DNA of 35,295 nucleotides from an uncultured Lachnospiraceae bacterium (GCA_904395885.1 CAJFOF010000059.1:1-35295); one strand, 5' to 3'. Shown: positions 8,743 through 16,608, counted from the first letter of the stretch. Notes: generated from the letters alone by a model not told the origin. Translations and numbers: made by a program.

Positions 8743-9690
8743 TTACCGCTTCCACTCCTCTGTCGGCACCGGAACGCTTCCCAAAATATCCTGGACCGCT
8801 TTCCTTGCAGCCTGGCTGCCGCCTCTCCTCTGGCTCAGTACCAGACGGTGAGCCAGAACCGGTACGGCAGTTTCCTTAATATCTTCCGGAACCACATAGT
8901 TCCTTCCTTTTCCCATGGCATATGCCTTGGAAACTCTCATCAGAGCCAGAGTACCCCGGGGGCTTGCCCCATGAAGGATACTGCTCTGCTCTCTGGTGCC
9001 CTCCACGATGGACACAATATATTTCATCAAAACCGGATGAATATAGATTTCAGTAAGTTTTTCTCGTAGCTTTAAAATTTCCTTTTTTCCGCAGACCGGT
9101 GAAATGCTGTCCAACGGGTTATCTTTTTCAAACCGCTCCAGAATGGCAAGTTCCTCCTCCAGATTGGGGAGCCCCATAGAGAGCTGCATCACAAACCGAT
9201 CCATTTGAGCCTCCGGAAGGGGGTAGGTTCCCCCAGTCTCAATGGGATTCTGCGTGGCAATGACGAAAAACGGCTCTTCCAGTTTCCGCGTCTCCCCGTC
9301 CGTCGTCACCTGGTGTTCCTCCATGCACTCCAACAAAGCCGACTGAGTCCTGGGCGTTGCCCTGTTGATCTCATCGGCCAGGAGAATATTGGTAAATACC
9401 GGGCCAGCTTTAAAGATGAACTCCTCTGCTTTTTGATTATAATAATTTAATCCCGTAACATCAGAGGGCATCAGATCCGGCGTAAACTGGATTCTCTGAA
9501 AATCCAGATCCAGCGCCTTCGCCATGGTCTTTGCCAAAAGGGTCTTTCCTGTTCCCGGAACATCTTCCAGCAGCACATGTCCACCGCACAAAAAAGCCGC
9601 TGTCATCAGATCGATGGTCCTTTCACGGCCCACAACTACCCTGCTGACAGCGGTCTTAATCGATTGTATCAGGTTGTATTTCTCTGCCAT
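8743..9690 (-). CDS. MoxR-family AAA+ ATPase
   Basis: About 315 residues from the chosen start MAEKYNLIQSIKTAV, which has AGGAG 9 bases upstream. Walker A is EDVPGTGKTLLAKT, Walker B is LLADEINRATPRTQSALL, and the sensor region follows at ATQNPIETGGTYPLPEAQ with the arginine-rich MDRF. Length and motifs match the MoxR/RavA group. MoxR ATPases act as chaperones for VWA or DUF58 partners, and a DUF58 gene follows directly. It has its own promoter at 9772-9800. Confidence 0.93.
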   Translation of the reverse strand: MAEKYNLIQSIKTAVSRVVVGRERTIDLMTAAFLCGGHVLLEDVPGTGKTLLAKTMAKALDLDFQRIQFTPDLMPSDVTGLNYYNQKAEEFIFKAGPVFTNILLADEINRATPRTQSALLECMEEHQVTTDGETRKLEEPFFVIATQNPIETGGTYPLPEAQMDRFVMQLSMGLPNLEEELAILERFEKDNPLDSISPVCGKKEILKLREKLTEIYIHPVLMKYIVSIVEGTREQSSILHGASPRGTLALMRVSKAYAMGKGRNYVVPEDIKETAVPVLAHRLVLSQRRGGSQAARKAVQDILGSVPVPTEEWKR

Positions 9691-9771
9691 ATCGCCTTGC
9701 TCCTTTTTCTGTATCTGTCGTCCACAACTTCGATGTCCGGGATCACCCTCAGACACCAGCGTTCTGTACCC

Positions 9772-9800
9772 ATTTTATCGGCTTCAGGCAGTTTTATCAA
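9772..9800 (-). promoter_or_regulatory. Promoter of the MoxR-DUF58-DUF4129 cluster
   Basis: TTGATA (9795-9800), a 17-base spacer and TAAAAT (9772-9777) are read on the minus strand, about 80 bases before the moxR ATG. Confidence 0.6.
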
Positions 9801-9845
9801 TGTTTTTGTGCGATTTTTCAGGATGAATACCGGATTTTTCCGCCG

Positions 9846-11153
9846 TCATCCCGCCGTCCACGCCGGAATATTGCTGTAGGCCAGTATCAGGAACGTGATA
9901 CAGCCGAACAGCACCGAAAGCCTGAAGGCTTCCAGTTTTCTCCAGTTCCCCGCTGTCATTAGAACAAAGGTCACCAGGAGAACGATCATAAACCAGGTGG
10001 TAAATACCCGCTTAAAAGTCAGGCCAAATCCAGCAATATAAAATCCCATTCGAAACAGCGCCAGTAAAATGAATGCCAGAGTCTGAATCCCCAGCACCGT
10101 AAGGCAGACCTTTTTAACCTTCAGACCTCGGTTCTCCCTGGTTCCTTCCGGCCAGTACCAGTTTACAAGGGCAAAAATGGCGAAATTGATCGACGCGATC
10201 CAGCACAGCTCAAAAAATCCCTCTCTCGCGTAAGTGCTTCTCAGCAGTTCCCCTGTTCTGATGTCCCCCAGGGACTGCGGAACCTCCGCCAGCTTGATCA
10301 GAAAGAAGATCCCGTACAGAGCCAGAAACATAGCCAGAAAAGCCGTCAGCATGGCAGGCGGAAGGGCACGCCTTCCCGGCGTTTCCCCTTTTTCCGTCCC
10401 AAACGCCCCGTAGAAGAGGCCGAAGAGATAGCAGCAGATCAGCAGCGCCAGCACCCACACCATCACTCTCTGGCCGTTCCACAAAGAGCCGATCCAGGAA
10501 AAAAGGCTTCCCGCCACCTGGGTCACGATTCTGTTAAAGTTCTCATCCGCCCCCATCAGAAGCGGAACCACAATGCAGGCAACCGGTATGCTCAGCAGGA
10601 TGCCTGCCGCCGCCTGCCAGGCGGTCCGGTTGTGCCTGGTTTTCACCGCCAGGATCCCCCGAAAGAAGTTGGCCAGGGCGGCAAACCACCTGCCGAAATA
10701 TCCGAACGGCAGGAGGACAAATCCCCTCAGCAGGTCCGCCAGCCCCCGCTCATCCAGCCGGCCGTCCAGCCGGTTTCCTGACAGGGCCAGAACCCAGTAG
10801 ACCCCAGCCCCATGAAGGAAAAGGACCACATAAGGGCAGATGTCCTGCCGGCTGTCCCCTCCCCAGAGGGCCACCCAGAGTCCGGCTGCGGCGGTAAAAA
10901 TCAGATAGATGTTGGACGACCAGTCCATCCTTTTTCCATTCTTATACCCGTAAAACAGGCCAGTTGCTATAAAAATCACAGTGAAGGCCGCCAGCAGCGC
11001 CTCCCACGGCCAAACGGCCAGGGGAAACGACCTGAAACGTTCTCCGTAAAGCATTTCCGAATACAGATATCCGGCCAGCAAAGTCATGATTCCCAGTGCC
11101 CATTGCTCCGTTCTGGGAATATAGGGCAATTTCTCACGTTCCTGATTTTCCAT
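9846..11153 (-). CDS. DUF4173-type polytopic membrane protein
   Basis: A 435-residue protein dominated by ten or more hydrophobic segments. It matches my memory of DUF4173/DUF4153 proteins, including the short polar stretch MGADENFNRIV between membrane segments. AGGAGG lies 9 bases before the ATG. It follows the XRE regulator by about 24 bases in one transcript with the DUF2975 gene. The function is unknown. The regulator and DUF2975 partner suggest a membrane-stress or sensing unit. There is no evidence of transport motifs. Confidence 0.7.
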   Translation of the reverse strand: MENQEREKLPYIPRTEQWALGIMTLLAGYLYSEMLYGERFRSFPLAVWPWEALLAAFTVIFIATGLFYGYKNGKRMDWSSNIYLIFTAAAGLWVALWGGDSRQDICPYVVLFLHGAGVYWVLALSGNRLDGRLDERGLADLLRGFVLLPFGYFGRWFAALANFFRGILAVKTRHNRTAWQAAAGILLSIPVACIVVPLLMGADENFNRIVTQVAGSLFSWIGSLWNGQRVMVWVLALLICCYLFGLFYGAFGTEKGETPGRRALPPAMLTAFLAMFLALYGIFFLIKLAEVPQSLGDIRTGELLRSTYAREGFFELCWIASINFAIFALVNWYWPEGTRENRGLKVKKVCLTVLGIQTLAFILLALFRMGFYIAGFGLTFKRVFTTWFMIVLLVTFVLMTAGNWRKLEAFRLSVLFGCITFLILAYSNIPAWTAG

Positions 11154-11177
11154 CTGCAGATTCCTCCTCTCTGTCTC

Positions 11178-11387
11178 CTATTCCTCTTTCCGGTACTCTA
11201 AGATATCCCCCGGCTGGCAATCCAGGACCCTGCAGATCTCCTCCAGTGTGGAAAATCTGACAGCCTTTGCCTTTCCCGTCTTCAGGATGGACAAATTTGC
11301 CTGGGTGATCCCGATCTTTTCCGCCAGCTCACCGGAAGAAATTTTCCGCTTCGCCATCATCACATCTAAATTTACCACAATCGGCAT
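11178..11387 (-). CDS. Small XRE-family helix-turn-helix regulator (YozG-like)
   Basis: A 69-residue DNA-binding protein that is almost only a Cro/C1-type helix-turn-helix: SGELAEKIGITQANLSILKT, then RFSTLEEICRVLDCQPGDIL. The start MPIVVNLD was chosen because AGGAGG sits 7 bases before it; the ATG two codons earlier abuts the Shine-Dalgarno sequence. It lies directly after a DUF2975 gene, matching the recurrent DUF2975/XRE pair (yoaS-yozG in Bacillus). It very likely binds the palindrome at the operon promoter (inference). Confidence 0.88.
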   Translation of the reverse strand: MPIVVNLDVMMAKRKISSGELAEKIGITQANLSILKTGKAKAVRFSTLEEICRVLDCQPGDILEYRKEE

Positions 11388-11398
11388 ATCCATCCCTC

Positions 11399-11851
11399 CT
11401 AGATTGTAAAGTCATTCTCGTCTTTCAGTTCCTTCGCCCGCTCAAAAGTGTTTTTGATCACCCGGATCAGCAGCCCCATAAAAACCGTCAGGCCAGAGGC
11501 AATCCCCCAGAACAGGTAATAGAACGATGATGCCAGAGTAACGGCGGCCACTGCGAAGCACATCCAGGAAATCCACCGCAGACAGGAAATATTTTCATCG
11601 GTAAAAATTTCCTCCTGGCCGATGTTTCCGATCAGCTTCCACAGCTTCCACAGGATCACCCCCACGGGAACTGCACAGATATAGATTGTCGTCATAAAGG
11701 GAACCGGCGACAGGCCAGCCGCGGTATAGCTGGATGCCAGATACAGCCCGACGAGGAACGGGCAGGCCGCCACCACTGCCAAATAGGCAGCACAGAACAG
11801 GATGATGAATATCTTGGTAAGAAATATCGAATTTTTGTGAGACCAGTTCAT
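11399..11851 (-). CDS. DUF2975 membrane protein (YoaS-like)
   Basis: About 150 residues with four hydrophobic segments (for example IFIILFCAAYLAVVAACPFL and WISWMCFAVAAVTLASSFYY). The start MNWSHKNSIF was chosen because AAGGAGGAG lies 6 bases ahead. The longer frame starting at 11884 would place the Shine-Dalgarno sequence inside the gene. DUF2975 proteins are found next to small XRE regulators and are thought to modulate them, but the mechanism is not established. It is first in the DUF2975-XRE-DUF4173 operon. Confidence 0.82.
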   Translation of the reverse strand: MNWSHKNSIFLTKIFIILFCAAYLAVVAACPFLVGLYLASSYTAAGLSPVPFMTTIYICAVPVGVILWKLWKLIGNIGQEEIFTDENISCLRWISWMCFAVAAVTLASSFYYLFWGIASGLTVFMGLLIRVIKNTFERAKELKDENDFTI

Positions 11852-11893
11852 CAGCATCTCCTCCTTGCAAACTTTGCTATTCATTTCAGGAAA

Positions 11894-11922
11894 AGAATAC
11901 CACAGCTTCCAATGAAAATCAA
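11894..11922 (-). promoter_or_regulatory. Promoter of the DUF2975-XRE-DUF4173 operon
   Basis: TTGATT (11917-11922), a 17-base spacer and TATTCT (11894-11899) are read on the minus strand. The -35 box lies inside the left arm of the large palindrome at 11912-11964. Confidence 0.65.
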
Positions 11923-11964
11923 TATATTTTTATTGAAAAACAATAAAAATATATTGATTTTCAT
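11912..11964. promoter_or_regulatory. Perfect inverted repeat, 24-bp arms, probable operator
   Basis: Arms at 11912-11935 and 11941-11964 are exact reverse complements, separated by five A residues. The arms are AT-rich, beginning ATGAAAATCAATATA. There is no T-tract and low GC, so it is a poor terminator. It covers the -35 box of the DUF2975 operon promoter, where a repressor would act. The XRE protein encoded in the operon is the obvious candidate ligand (inference). Confidence 0.65.
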
Positions 11965-11973
11965 CAATTTTAG

Positions 11974-12027
11974 ATAAAAAGCCGCGCAATCCTCCACATC
12001 TTTTCAGATGCAAAGACTGCGCGGCTT
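11974..12027 (-). terminator. Rho-independent terminator of the 12040-16568 operon
   Basis: On the minus strand the arms AAAGCCGCGCA and TGCGCGGCTTT are separated by about 28 bases containing a smaller hairpin (CATCTGAAAAGATG). The transcript then reads TTTTTATC. It follows the stop at 12040. Confidence 0.8.
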
Positions 12028-12039
12028 TACAAGCTCTCT

Positions 12040-12999
12040 CTAAAGCCCCAAGAGCTGATCCAGATCGATCTCTGGGATCTCATCTGTAAGCACCAGGTTA
12101 TCAATATTATTCTGCAAATCTTCTGGGAGAGGTTTCTGGGTATTAACTGCCTGTTCCAAGGTATCGTACTGTTCTCCCACATCTGTCAGAACATTGTCGG
12201 TCAGATCCTGCGTGGAAAAAAATCCCCTGGGATCCCGCTGAATTGCCTCCAACTCATCTATGGCTCCCTGGCTTGTGCTGATCATCTCTGTCAGCTCGTC
12301 AATAGCCTTATTTAAGACTCTGACTGGTCGATTAAGATTATCCATTTTTTCCTTGTATTCATTTATCTTCCCTGTCACAAAAGTTTCCAGGGCTGCCGGG
12401 CCGCTGTAATTTTCATCACCCGCCAACTCCTTAGCCTTATCCCTGACCATAGTGTTTGCCCCCAGCCAGTCCCATTTTCTTTTGCCGAACCGGGTCCCTG
12501 ATTCTATGTATTCCCTAAAGGCTGCCTCCTGGTCTTCGGAAGATACATTGTCAGCCATTCCTCTGCTGATAATAGTCAGCCTGTTGTCAATATCCGCTGC
12601 TCTGGCAACCAAAAATCCTCCTTCCCTCTCTTTGATAAACCCCGGCGTAAGGCGCGGAAGTACATACTCTTTTAACGTATCCGCTTTATAGAAATTTGCT
12701 CCAAAAATTGTCTTTCCCGAGCTGTCAACCATTTTTTCATACTCACTGGTCACTGCTTCCAGGCCCTGAGAGCGCACATGCATAATTCCAGTAATTCGCT
12801 CATTATGTTTGTCCCAGGCTTCCCCATGAATATGGTTTTTCTCATATTCTAAAAGGGATCTGGGCGTAACCTGCAAAAAGTCCGACTCAATGTATTCCTT
12901 GCCTCCTCCCATCGAAATATAGGAAGATACGATCGCTTCAATCGGAGATCCCTGCATCTTTTTCAGCCGCTCCAAAATCTCCCAGTGAGAATACTCCAT
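12040..12999 (-). CDS. Unknown protein, possibly the C-terminal extension of the upstream AAA+ ATPase
   Basis: A 319-residue hydrophilic protein with no signal peptide or membrane segment. I do not recognise the family. A coiled-coil-like stretch lies at about residues 215-260 (NKAIDELTEMISTSQGAIDE), and the C terminus is acidic (DEIPEIDLDQLLGL). The ATG at 12999 has a poor Shine-Dalgarno sequence. The same frame stays open upstream to a TAA near 13150, with protein-like sequence (TEEDIANLNQFLVSLRQNQN). It overlaps the end of the AAA+ gene with no start codon. It may therefore be the tail of that ATPase, separated by a +1 shift at CTTTGG (13132-13137), or a truncated gene. A strong terminator follows. 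Confidence 0.6.
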   Translation of the reverse strand: MEYSHWEILERLKKMQGSPIEAIVSSYISMGGGKEYIESDFLQVTPRSLLEYEKNHIHGEAWDKHNERITGIMHVRSQGLEAVTSEYEKMVDSSGKTIFGANFYKADTLKEYVLPRLTPGFIKEREGGFLVARAADIDNRLTIISRGMADNVSSEDQEAAFREYIESGTRFGKRKWDWLGANTMVRDKAKELAGDENYSGPAALETFVTGKINEYKEKMDNLNRPVRVLNKAIDELTEMISTSQGAIDELEAIQRDPRGFFSTQDLTDNVLTDVGEQYDTLEQAVNTQKPLPEDLQNNIDNLVLTDEIPEIDLDQLLGL

Positions 13000-13069
13000 C
13001 TCATCTGTTCTGGTCTGCTCCGAGATCTCAGCCCCCTGGTAACGTTTCAGATTTTCTTTCTCTTCGCTC

Positions 13070-13912
13070 TCATTCTGGTTCTGGCGGAGGCTGACGAGAA
13101 ACTGATTCAGGTTCGCTATATCCTCCTCTGTCCCAAAGTGCCTGAAAGTTTAATTTCAACGCCTCGATGATATGGCGATTTCCAATGGATCCGTGTTCCG
13201 CCGCGGCCATATACGCCGCATTGAACACGATCTCTTTGATCGCGCTCCCTGAAAGTTCAAACTGCTCTGCAAAAAAGTCCAGATCCACATCCTCCTCCAG
13301 GGGAGCCTGCGGTGGAAACATCTTGTGCCACAGCGTTCTCCTCACATCTGCATCCGGCAGCCGGAAATGGATCATAAAACGAATTCTCCTGCGAAAGGCC
13401 TCATCGATATTTTCCTTCAGATTGGTGGCAAGGATCGTGATCCCCTCGTATTCTTCCAGCTTCTGGAGCAGATGGGCCGTCTCAGCATTGGCGTTTCTGT
13501 CATTTGAGTCGGAAACATCCGAGCGCTTGGCAAAAAAGGCATCTGCCTCGTCAAAGAAGAGCAGGGCGTTGATATCCTTTGCCCGCTCAAAGAGGCTGGA
13601 TATGTTTTTTTCTGTCTCCCCGATGTATTTGCTGACCATCTGAGAGAGATCGATACGGTAGAGGTCCAGTCCCAGCTCATTGGCAATGACCTGAACCGCC
13701 ATCGTCTTTCCTGTACCAGGAGATCCGTAAAAGAGTGCACAGATTCCCCGTCCGTAGGGAGATTTTTTGTAGAAATCCCAGTCATCTGCCACAATGCTTC
13801 TGTATTTTATCTGGTTGCAGATATGCTCCATCTGGCGGCGCACTCCGTCCTCCACCACCAGATCGTCCCAGGTAAATACACTGTTGATCCTGACAGCATA
13901 CGTCCCCAACAT
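13070..13912 (-). CDS. AAA+ ATPase resembling eCIS (Afp15-type) ATPases
   Basis: About 280 residues. Walker A is FYGSPGTGKTMAVQVIANEL, Walker B is ALLFFDEADAFFAKRS, sensor 1 is TILATNL, and the arginine fingers are EAFRRRIRF. The ELSGSAIKEIVFNAAYMAA block follows. The run from YGRG through DLYRIDLSQMVSKYIGETEKN is the style of ATPases in extracellular contractile injection systems (from memory). The start MLGTYAVRINSVF is one base after the preceding gene's TAA and has GGGAG 9 bases ahead; a longer frame to 14014 is possible. The usual long N-terminal domain is absent or encoded separately just upstream. No other injection-system gene is visible. Confidence 0.8.
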   Translation of the reverse strand: MLGTYAVRINSVFTWDDLVVEDGVRRQMEHICNQIKYRSIVADDWDFYKKSPYGRGICALFYGSPGTGKTMAVQVIANELGLDLYRIDLSQMVSKYIGETEKNISSLFERAKDINALLFFDEADAFFAKRSDVSDSNDRNANAETAHLLQKLEEYEGITILATNLKENIDEAFRRRIRFMIHFRLPDADVRRTLWHKMFPPQAPLEEDVDLDFFAEQFELSGSAIKEIVFNAAYMAAAEHGSIGNRHIIEALKLNFQALWDRGGYSEPESVSRQPPPEPE

Positions 13913-13913
13913 C

Positions 13914-14270
13914 TTACTGTTCTCCCTGATGGTACCGGTACAGCTCCGCAGCCAGTCTCCGACTGACTCCATGCTCGCCGCTTTCACTGTCCAGACAGGA
14001 ATAAGCAGCGGCAAAGTCCCGGTCCGTTTCCAGAAGAAATGTCAGAAAAACCAGGTAACTTTCAGGTTCCTTCAATTCCAGCTTCCGGCTCAGCAATCCG
14101 ATTGTTCCCTGAAGCCAGACTTTTTCCCGTCTCTTTTCCCAAAAGTCTCCCAGTTCTTCTGCTGAATATTCTGGGAAGGGATTCCACACAGTCTGACAGT
14201 CGGTTTCATACAGATGTTTCCCGTATAAAGCCAGCTCCAGAAATCCTACCTCCTCAAGACGTCTTCCCAT
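13914..14270 (-). CDS. Small protein preceding the AAA+ gene, possible detached N-terminal domain
   Basis: A 118-residue protein from MGRRLEEVGFLELALYG, with AGGAGG 4 bases ahead. It is leucine- and glutamate-rich, probably helical, with no membrane segment. Its end (YLVFLTFLLETDRDFAAAYS) recalls the N-terminal helical region of large AAA+ ATPases, but I cannot name the family. Its stop TAA is followed one base later by the ATG of the AAA+ gene. The start overlaps the regulator fragment by 17 bases. It is either a true separate partner or the split-off N terminus of the ATPase. Confidence 0.55.
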   Translation of the reverse strand: MGRRLEEVGFLELALYGKHLYETDCQTVWNPFPEYSAEELGDFWEKRREKVWLQGTIGLLSRKLELKEPESYLVFLTFLLETDRDFAAAYSCLDSESGEHGVSRRLAAELYRYHQGEQ

Positions 14271-14919
14271 AACCCCTCCTGCAAAGCTCTCTGTTTTTGC
14301 CATAAGGCCCCTTTAGTTCTTCTTTCAGATCCCGACAAAACTCCGGTTCCGCGTTTTCCAAAAGTTCCCGATAAAAATGAGTTAGCCGAAATTCGTCTCC
14401 CATTTTTCCATAACAGTCCATGAGACCGGTAATAGCAGAAAAGCCGTAGGGTTCCAGGTTCAGCGCCTGCCGCATGCAGTGCTCAGCTCTAATAAACTCC
14501 CCCCGCTCCATATGACAGGTTCCAAGTCCTACCAGACCTTCATAAAAATATCGCTCATAATAATATCGATCCTGGAGCACCCACTGCCCCTCAACATTAT
14601 CTAAGTAGGAACCCTCTGCGAAAAATTCTGTCAAATTTTCCCAAACGAGCAGCTTCTCAAATTCACGGCTTCGAACTGCCGCTATTATCTCCTTCGCTAC
14701 CCCAATATCTGTATATATAAGTCCCTGTTTTACATAATATTTCTTATCTTGAAAAACAATAATCTCCTCATCAAAATCGGCAAAACTCTTTCGGATGCTG
14801 GATAAAATATTATGGAGAGCAACGATTTCGTTTTTAGGGCGATTTTCTTCATCCCACAGAGCATCGATCAGCTCTTCTCTGGTAACGCCTTTACCCTCAT
14901 GATGCAGCAAAAATGCCAT
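14254..14919 (-). CDS. BTAD-type regulator fragment (C-terminal part, behind an in-frame stop)
   Basis: 221 residues from the first ATG, but the domain really begins upstream. The same frame reads GQEIRWRTRKARECMAFLL directly after a TAA at 14965-14967, and that TAA follows FGQFKISVL in the same frame. Together these form the start of an OmpR-like winged helix as in SARP/BTAD regulators: KGVTREELIDALWDEENRP, then VALHNILSSIRKSF. A TPR-like bacterial transcriptional activator domain follows (about residues 80-210). A single nonsense codon (perhaps CAA to TAA) therefore splits the DNA-binding domain from its first strand. As a separate product it would probably not bind DNA normally. Likely a broken gene. 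Confidence 0.6.
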   Translation of the reverse strand: MAFLLHHEGKGVTREELIDALWDEENRPKNEIVALHNILSSIRKSFADFDEEIIVFQDKKYYVKQGLIYTDIGVAKEIIAAVRSREFEKLLVWENLTEFFAEGSYLDNVEGQWVLQDRYYYERYFYEGLVGLGTCHMERGEFIRAEHCMRQALNLEPYGFSAITGLMDCYGKMGDEFRLTHFYRELLENAEPEFCRDLKEELKGPYGKNRELCRRGYGKTS

Positions 14920-14964
14920 GCACTCCCTGGCCTTTCTCGTTCTCCATCTAATTTCCTGTCCGGT

Positions 14965-15555
14965 TTACAGGACGCTGATCTTGAATTGTCCGAAGCTTGA
15001 CGCCGTCAGATGGACGCCATGTGCTGTTTCCTGTAGATTTTTTCTGAAAATTGCATAAATCTGATATATTTGATGGGCCTTCTCTCCTCCATCCTGGGAA
15101 AGAACGAGTTTCATCCTGTCAAGAGCCTCAACTCCCATACATATCTGGCGACCGGCCTCCTCCCAGGCTCCTTGTGCAGCTAGCAAATAACCGCCTTCCA
15201 CCCGTGCTTTCGCATGGCAGGCCGTCTGAGTTTCACTATCCAGCCGTTTCAAAAGGCCGGGAATCTCTAGAGAATTTATATTTCCAGACAAAATCAGTTT
15301 TGCCGCGCACAGGCTTTCTGCAAATCCGTCCTGGGAATCTTCCTGATCCAGCCGTGCCAGGATGGCGCTCCACTGGAGGCTGTTGCAGGAAGTCAAAATT
15401 CCTATCAAATTTGCCGCCTCTGTCTTGAAAACCACCTGCCAGCCAGATGGACTTTCCAGATCTTTTCCATCGGGGGTGTGAAGAATCTGTTCCAGAAGTT
15501 CCAATGCTCCTTTCTCCTGATCCGCTATCAGCCGTATACAGCTCCACCCCATCAT
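14965..15555 (-). CDS. Middle fragment of a MalT/BTAD-like regulator
   Basis: A 196-residue, mostly helical, TPR-like segment (ALELLEQILHTPDGK; GGYLLAAQGAWEEAGRQICM). It ends in SFGQFKISVL, the first strand of a BTAD-associated winged helix, and is then cut by TAA. Its ATG overlaps the stop of the ATPase fragment by 4 bases (ATGA) but lacks a Shine-Dalgarno sequence. It is in the same frame as the downstream BTAD piece. Together with its neighbours it reads as one multidomain regulator (ATPase, TPR, BTAD) broken by a frame change and a nonsense codon. Confidence 0.55.
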   Translation of the reverse strand: MMGWSCIRLIADQEKGALELLEQILHTPDGKDLESPSGWQVVFKTEAANLIGILTSCNSLQWSAILARLDQEDSQDGFAESLCAAKLILSGNINSLEIPGLLKRLDSETQTACHAKARVEGGYLLAAQGAWEEAGRQICMGVEALDRMKLVLSQDGGEKAHQIYQIYAIFRKNLQETAHGVHLTASSFGQFKISVL

Positions 15556-16568
15556 GCCATCATACCAAGGACGGCTGTAGGGTTCCAGCCATACTTCTCA
15601 ATTCCGGCCTTCTCCTGAAAAGTCAGCCCTCTCCGGAACAACCAGTAAAGTTTTTCCCGTGTTCTGTTTTCACTCATCACATAAGCACATAGCCCTTCCT
15701 CCAACCTGTCAAAGGGCGATATGGCGATCATAAACTGTTGAATCTCCTCAGGCTGACAGGATACAAGTTCGCTTCTCACCAGTGCTTTCATTACCGGGGA
15801 TGAGCACAGCCTATCGATCACTGCTTCTTCCGTTACGGTCACATTCTGCAAAGCAAAGAAAAGCATTGTCACACCCGCCGGCCAGCCAAGCGTCCGTCTC
15901 CACACATCCAGAGCCACCTGTTCTGTCTGACCTAATATCTGCTTTCTTCTTGCCTCTCCTTCTATTTCCTCCACTGTCAGGGAAAGATTCTGACTGCAAA
16001 ACAACCGGCAGTTTCCATTGGGAAGATGGCGCAGAGCAAAGCCGGGAATCTCGCCTCTGGTTGCGATCAGCAAACGCACCTGCTCCGGCATCTCTGAAAT
16101 CAGCGAAGCCAGAAAATGGCCTGACTCATCGCCGCTGATTTTGTGAAAATCGTCCAATATGATATCCAGAGACTGCCCTCCCGATGTTCCCAGCTCTTGG
16201 TAGACTGCCTTGCCAAATTCGCAGGCCAAATTTCCAGTACCAGACTCTGTCTTGCTTCTTTCCAGTATTTGAGCCGCATTAAAACTTAACCCCGGATATA
16301 TCCTGCAAACAGCCGCCGCCAGATCCCCGGCTAGCGTTCTAGGATCACTGTCCTCTTCCACAATTCTGCACCACGCAGTCTGGCGCTTGTTTAAATGGCA
16401 CCATGAAGCTAAAAGAGAAGTTTTTCCATACCCCATTGGTCCGTACAGGACGATGATGCGCGCTTTTTCTTTCTCGATTTCATCCAGAAGTCTCTGCCTT
16501 ACTATGATGTTTCTTGCCTCTTCCGGTATATTCAGTCTGGCGTCAAGCCAATTTCCGTTTTTTTTCAT
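15552..16568 (-). CDS. STAND/MalT-like NTPase domain of a regulator
   Basis: 338 residues. Walker A is VLYGPMGYGKTSLLASWC (about residues 40-57) and Walker B is LDIILDDFHKI. LLIATRGEIPGFALRHL and the winged-helix-like end (WLFRRGLTFQE) resemble the N-terminal half of MalT-type LuxR/BTAD regulators. The protein stops just after the ATPase module, where MalT relatives continue with TPR repeats; the following frame supplies that part. The ATG at 16568 has only a weak GGA upstream, and TATAAT occurs just before it. As the first gene of the operon it probably controlled the eCIS-like ATPase genes below (inference). Confidence 0.7.
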   Translation of the reverse strand: MKKNGNWLDARLNIPEEARNIIVRQRLLDEIEKEKARIIVLYGPMGYGKTSLLASWCHLNKRQTAWCRIVEEDSDPRTLAGDLAAAVCRIYPGLSFNAAQILERSKTESGTGNLACEFGKAVYQELGTSGGQSLDIILDDFHKISGDESGHFLASLISEMPEQVRLLIATRGEIPGFALRHLPNGNCRLFCSQNLSLTVEEIEGEARRKQILGQTEQVALDVWRRTLGWPAGVTMLFFALQNVTVTEEAVIDRLCSSPVMKALVRSELVSCQPEEIQQFMIAISPFDRLEEGLCAYVMSENRTREKLYWLFRRGLTFQEKAGIEKYGWNPTAVLGMMA

Positions 16569-16608
16569 TATTCCTATTATATCTATTTATATTTTCTCTA
16601 CAAGCTAC

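Noticed and set aside
11912..11964. The palindrome as a transcription terminator
   Set aside because: It is nearly all A/T with no T-tract, and a separate GC-rich terminator lies immediately beside it.
13912..14014. Longer start for the AAA+ protein at 14014 or 13972
   Set aside because: No Shine-Dalgarno sequence at either. The ATG at 13912 has GGGAG and a one-base gap after the previous stop, though the longer forms cannot be excluded.
16568..16605. Promoter TTGTAG-16-TATAAT right before the STAND ATPase gene
   Set aside because: The leader would be only a few bases. It is possible but too weak to list as a feature.
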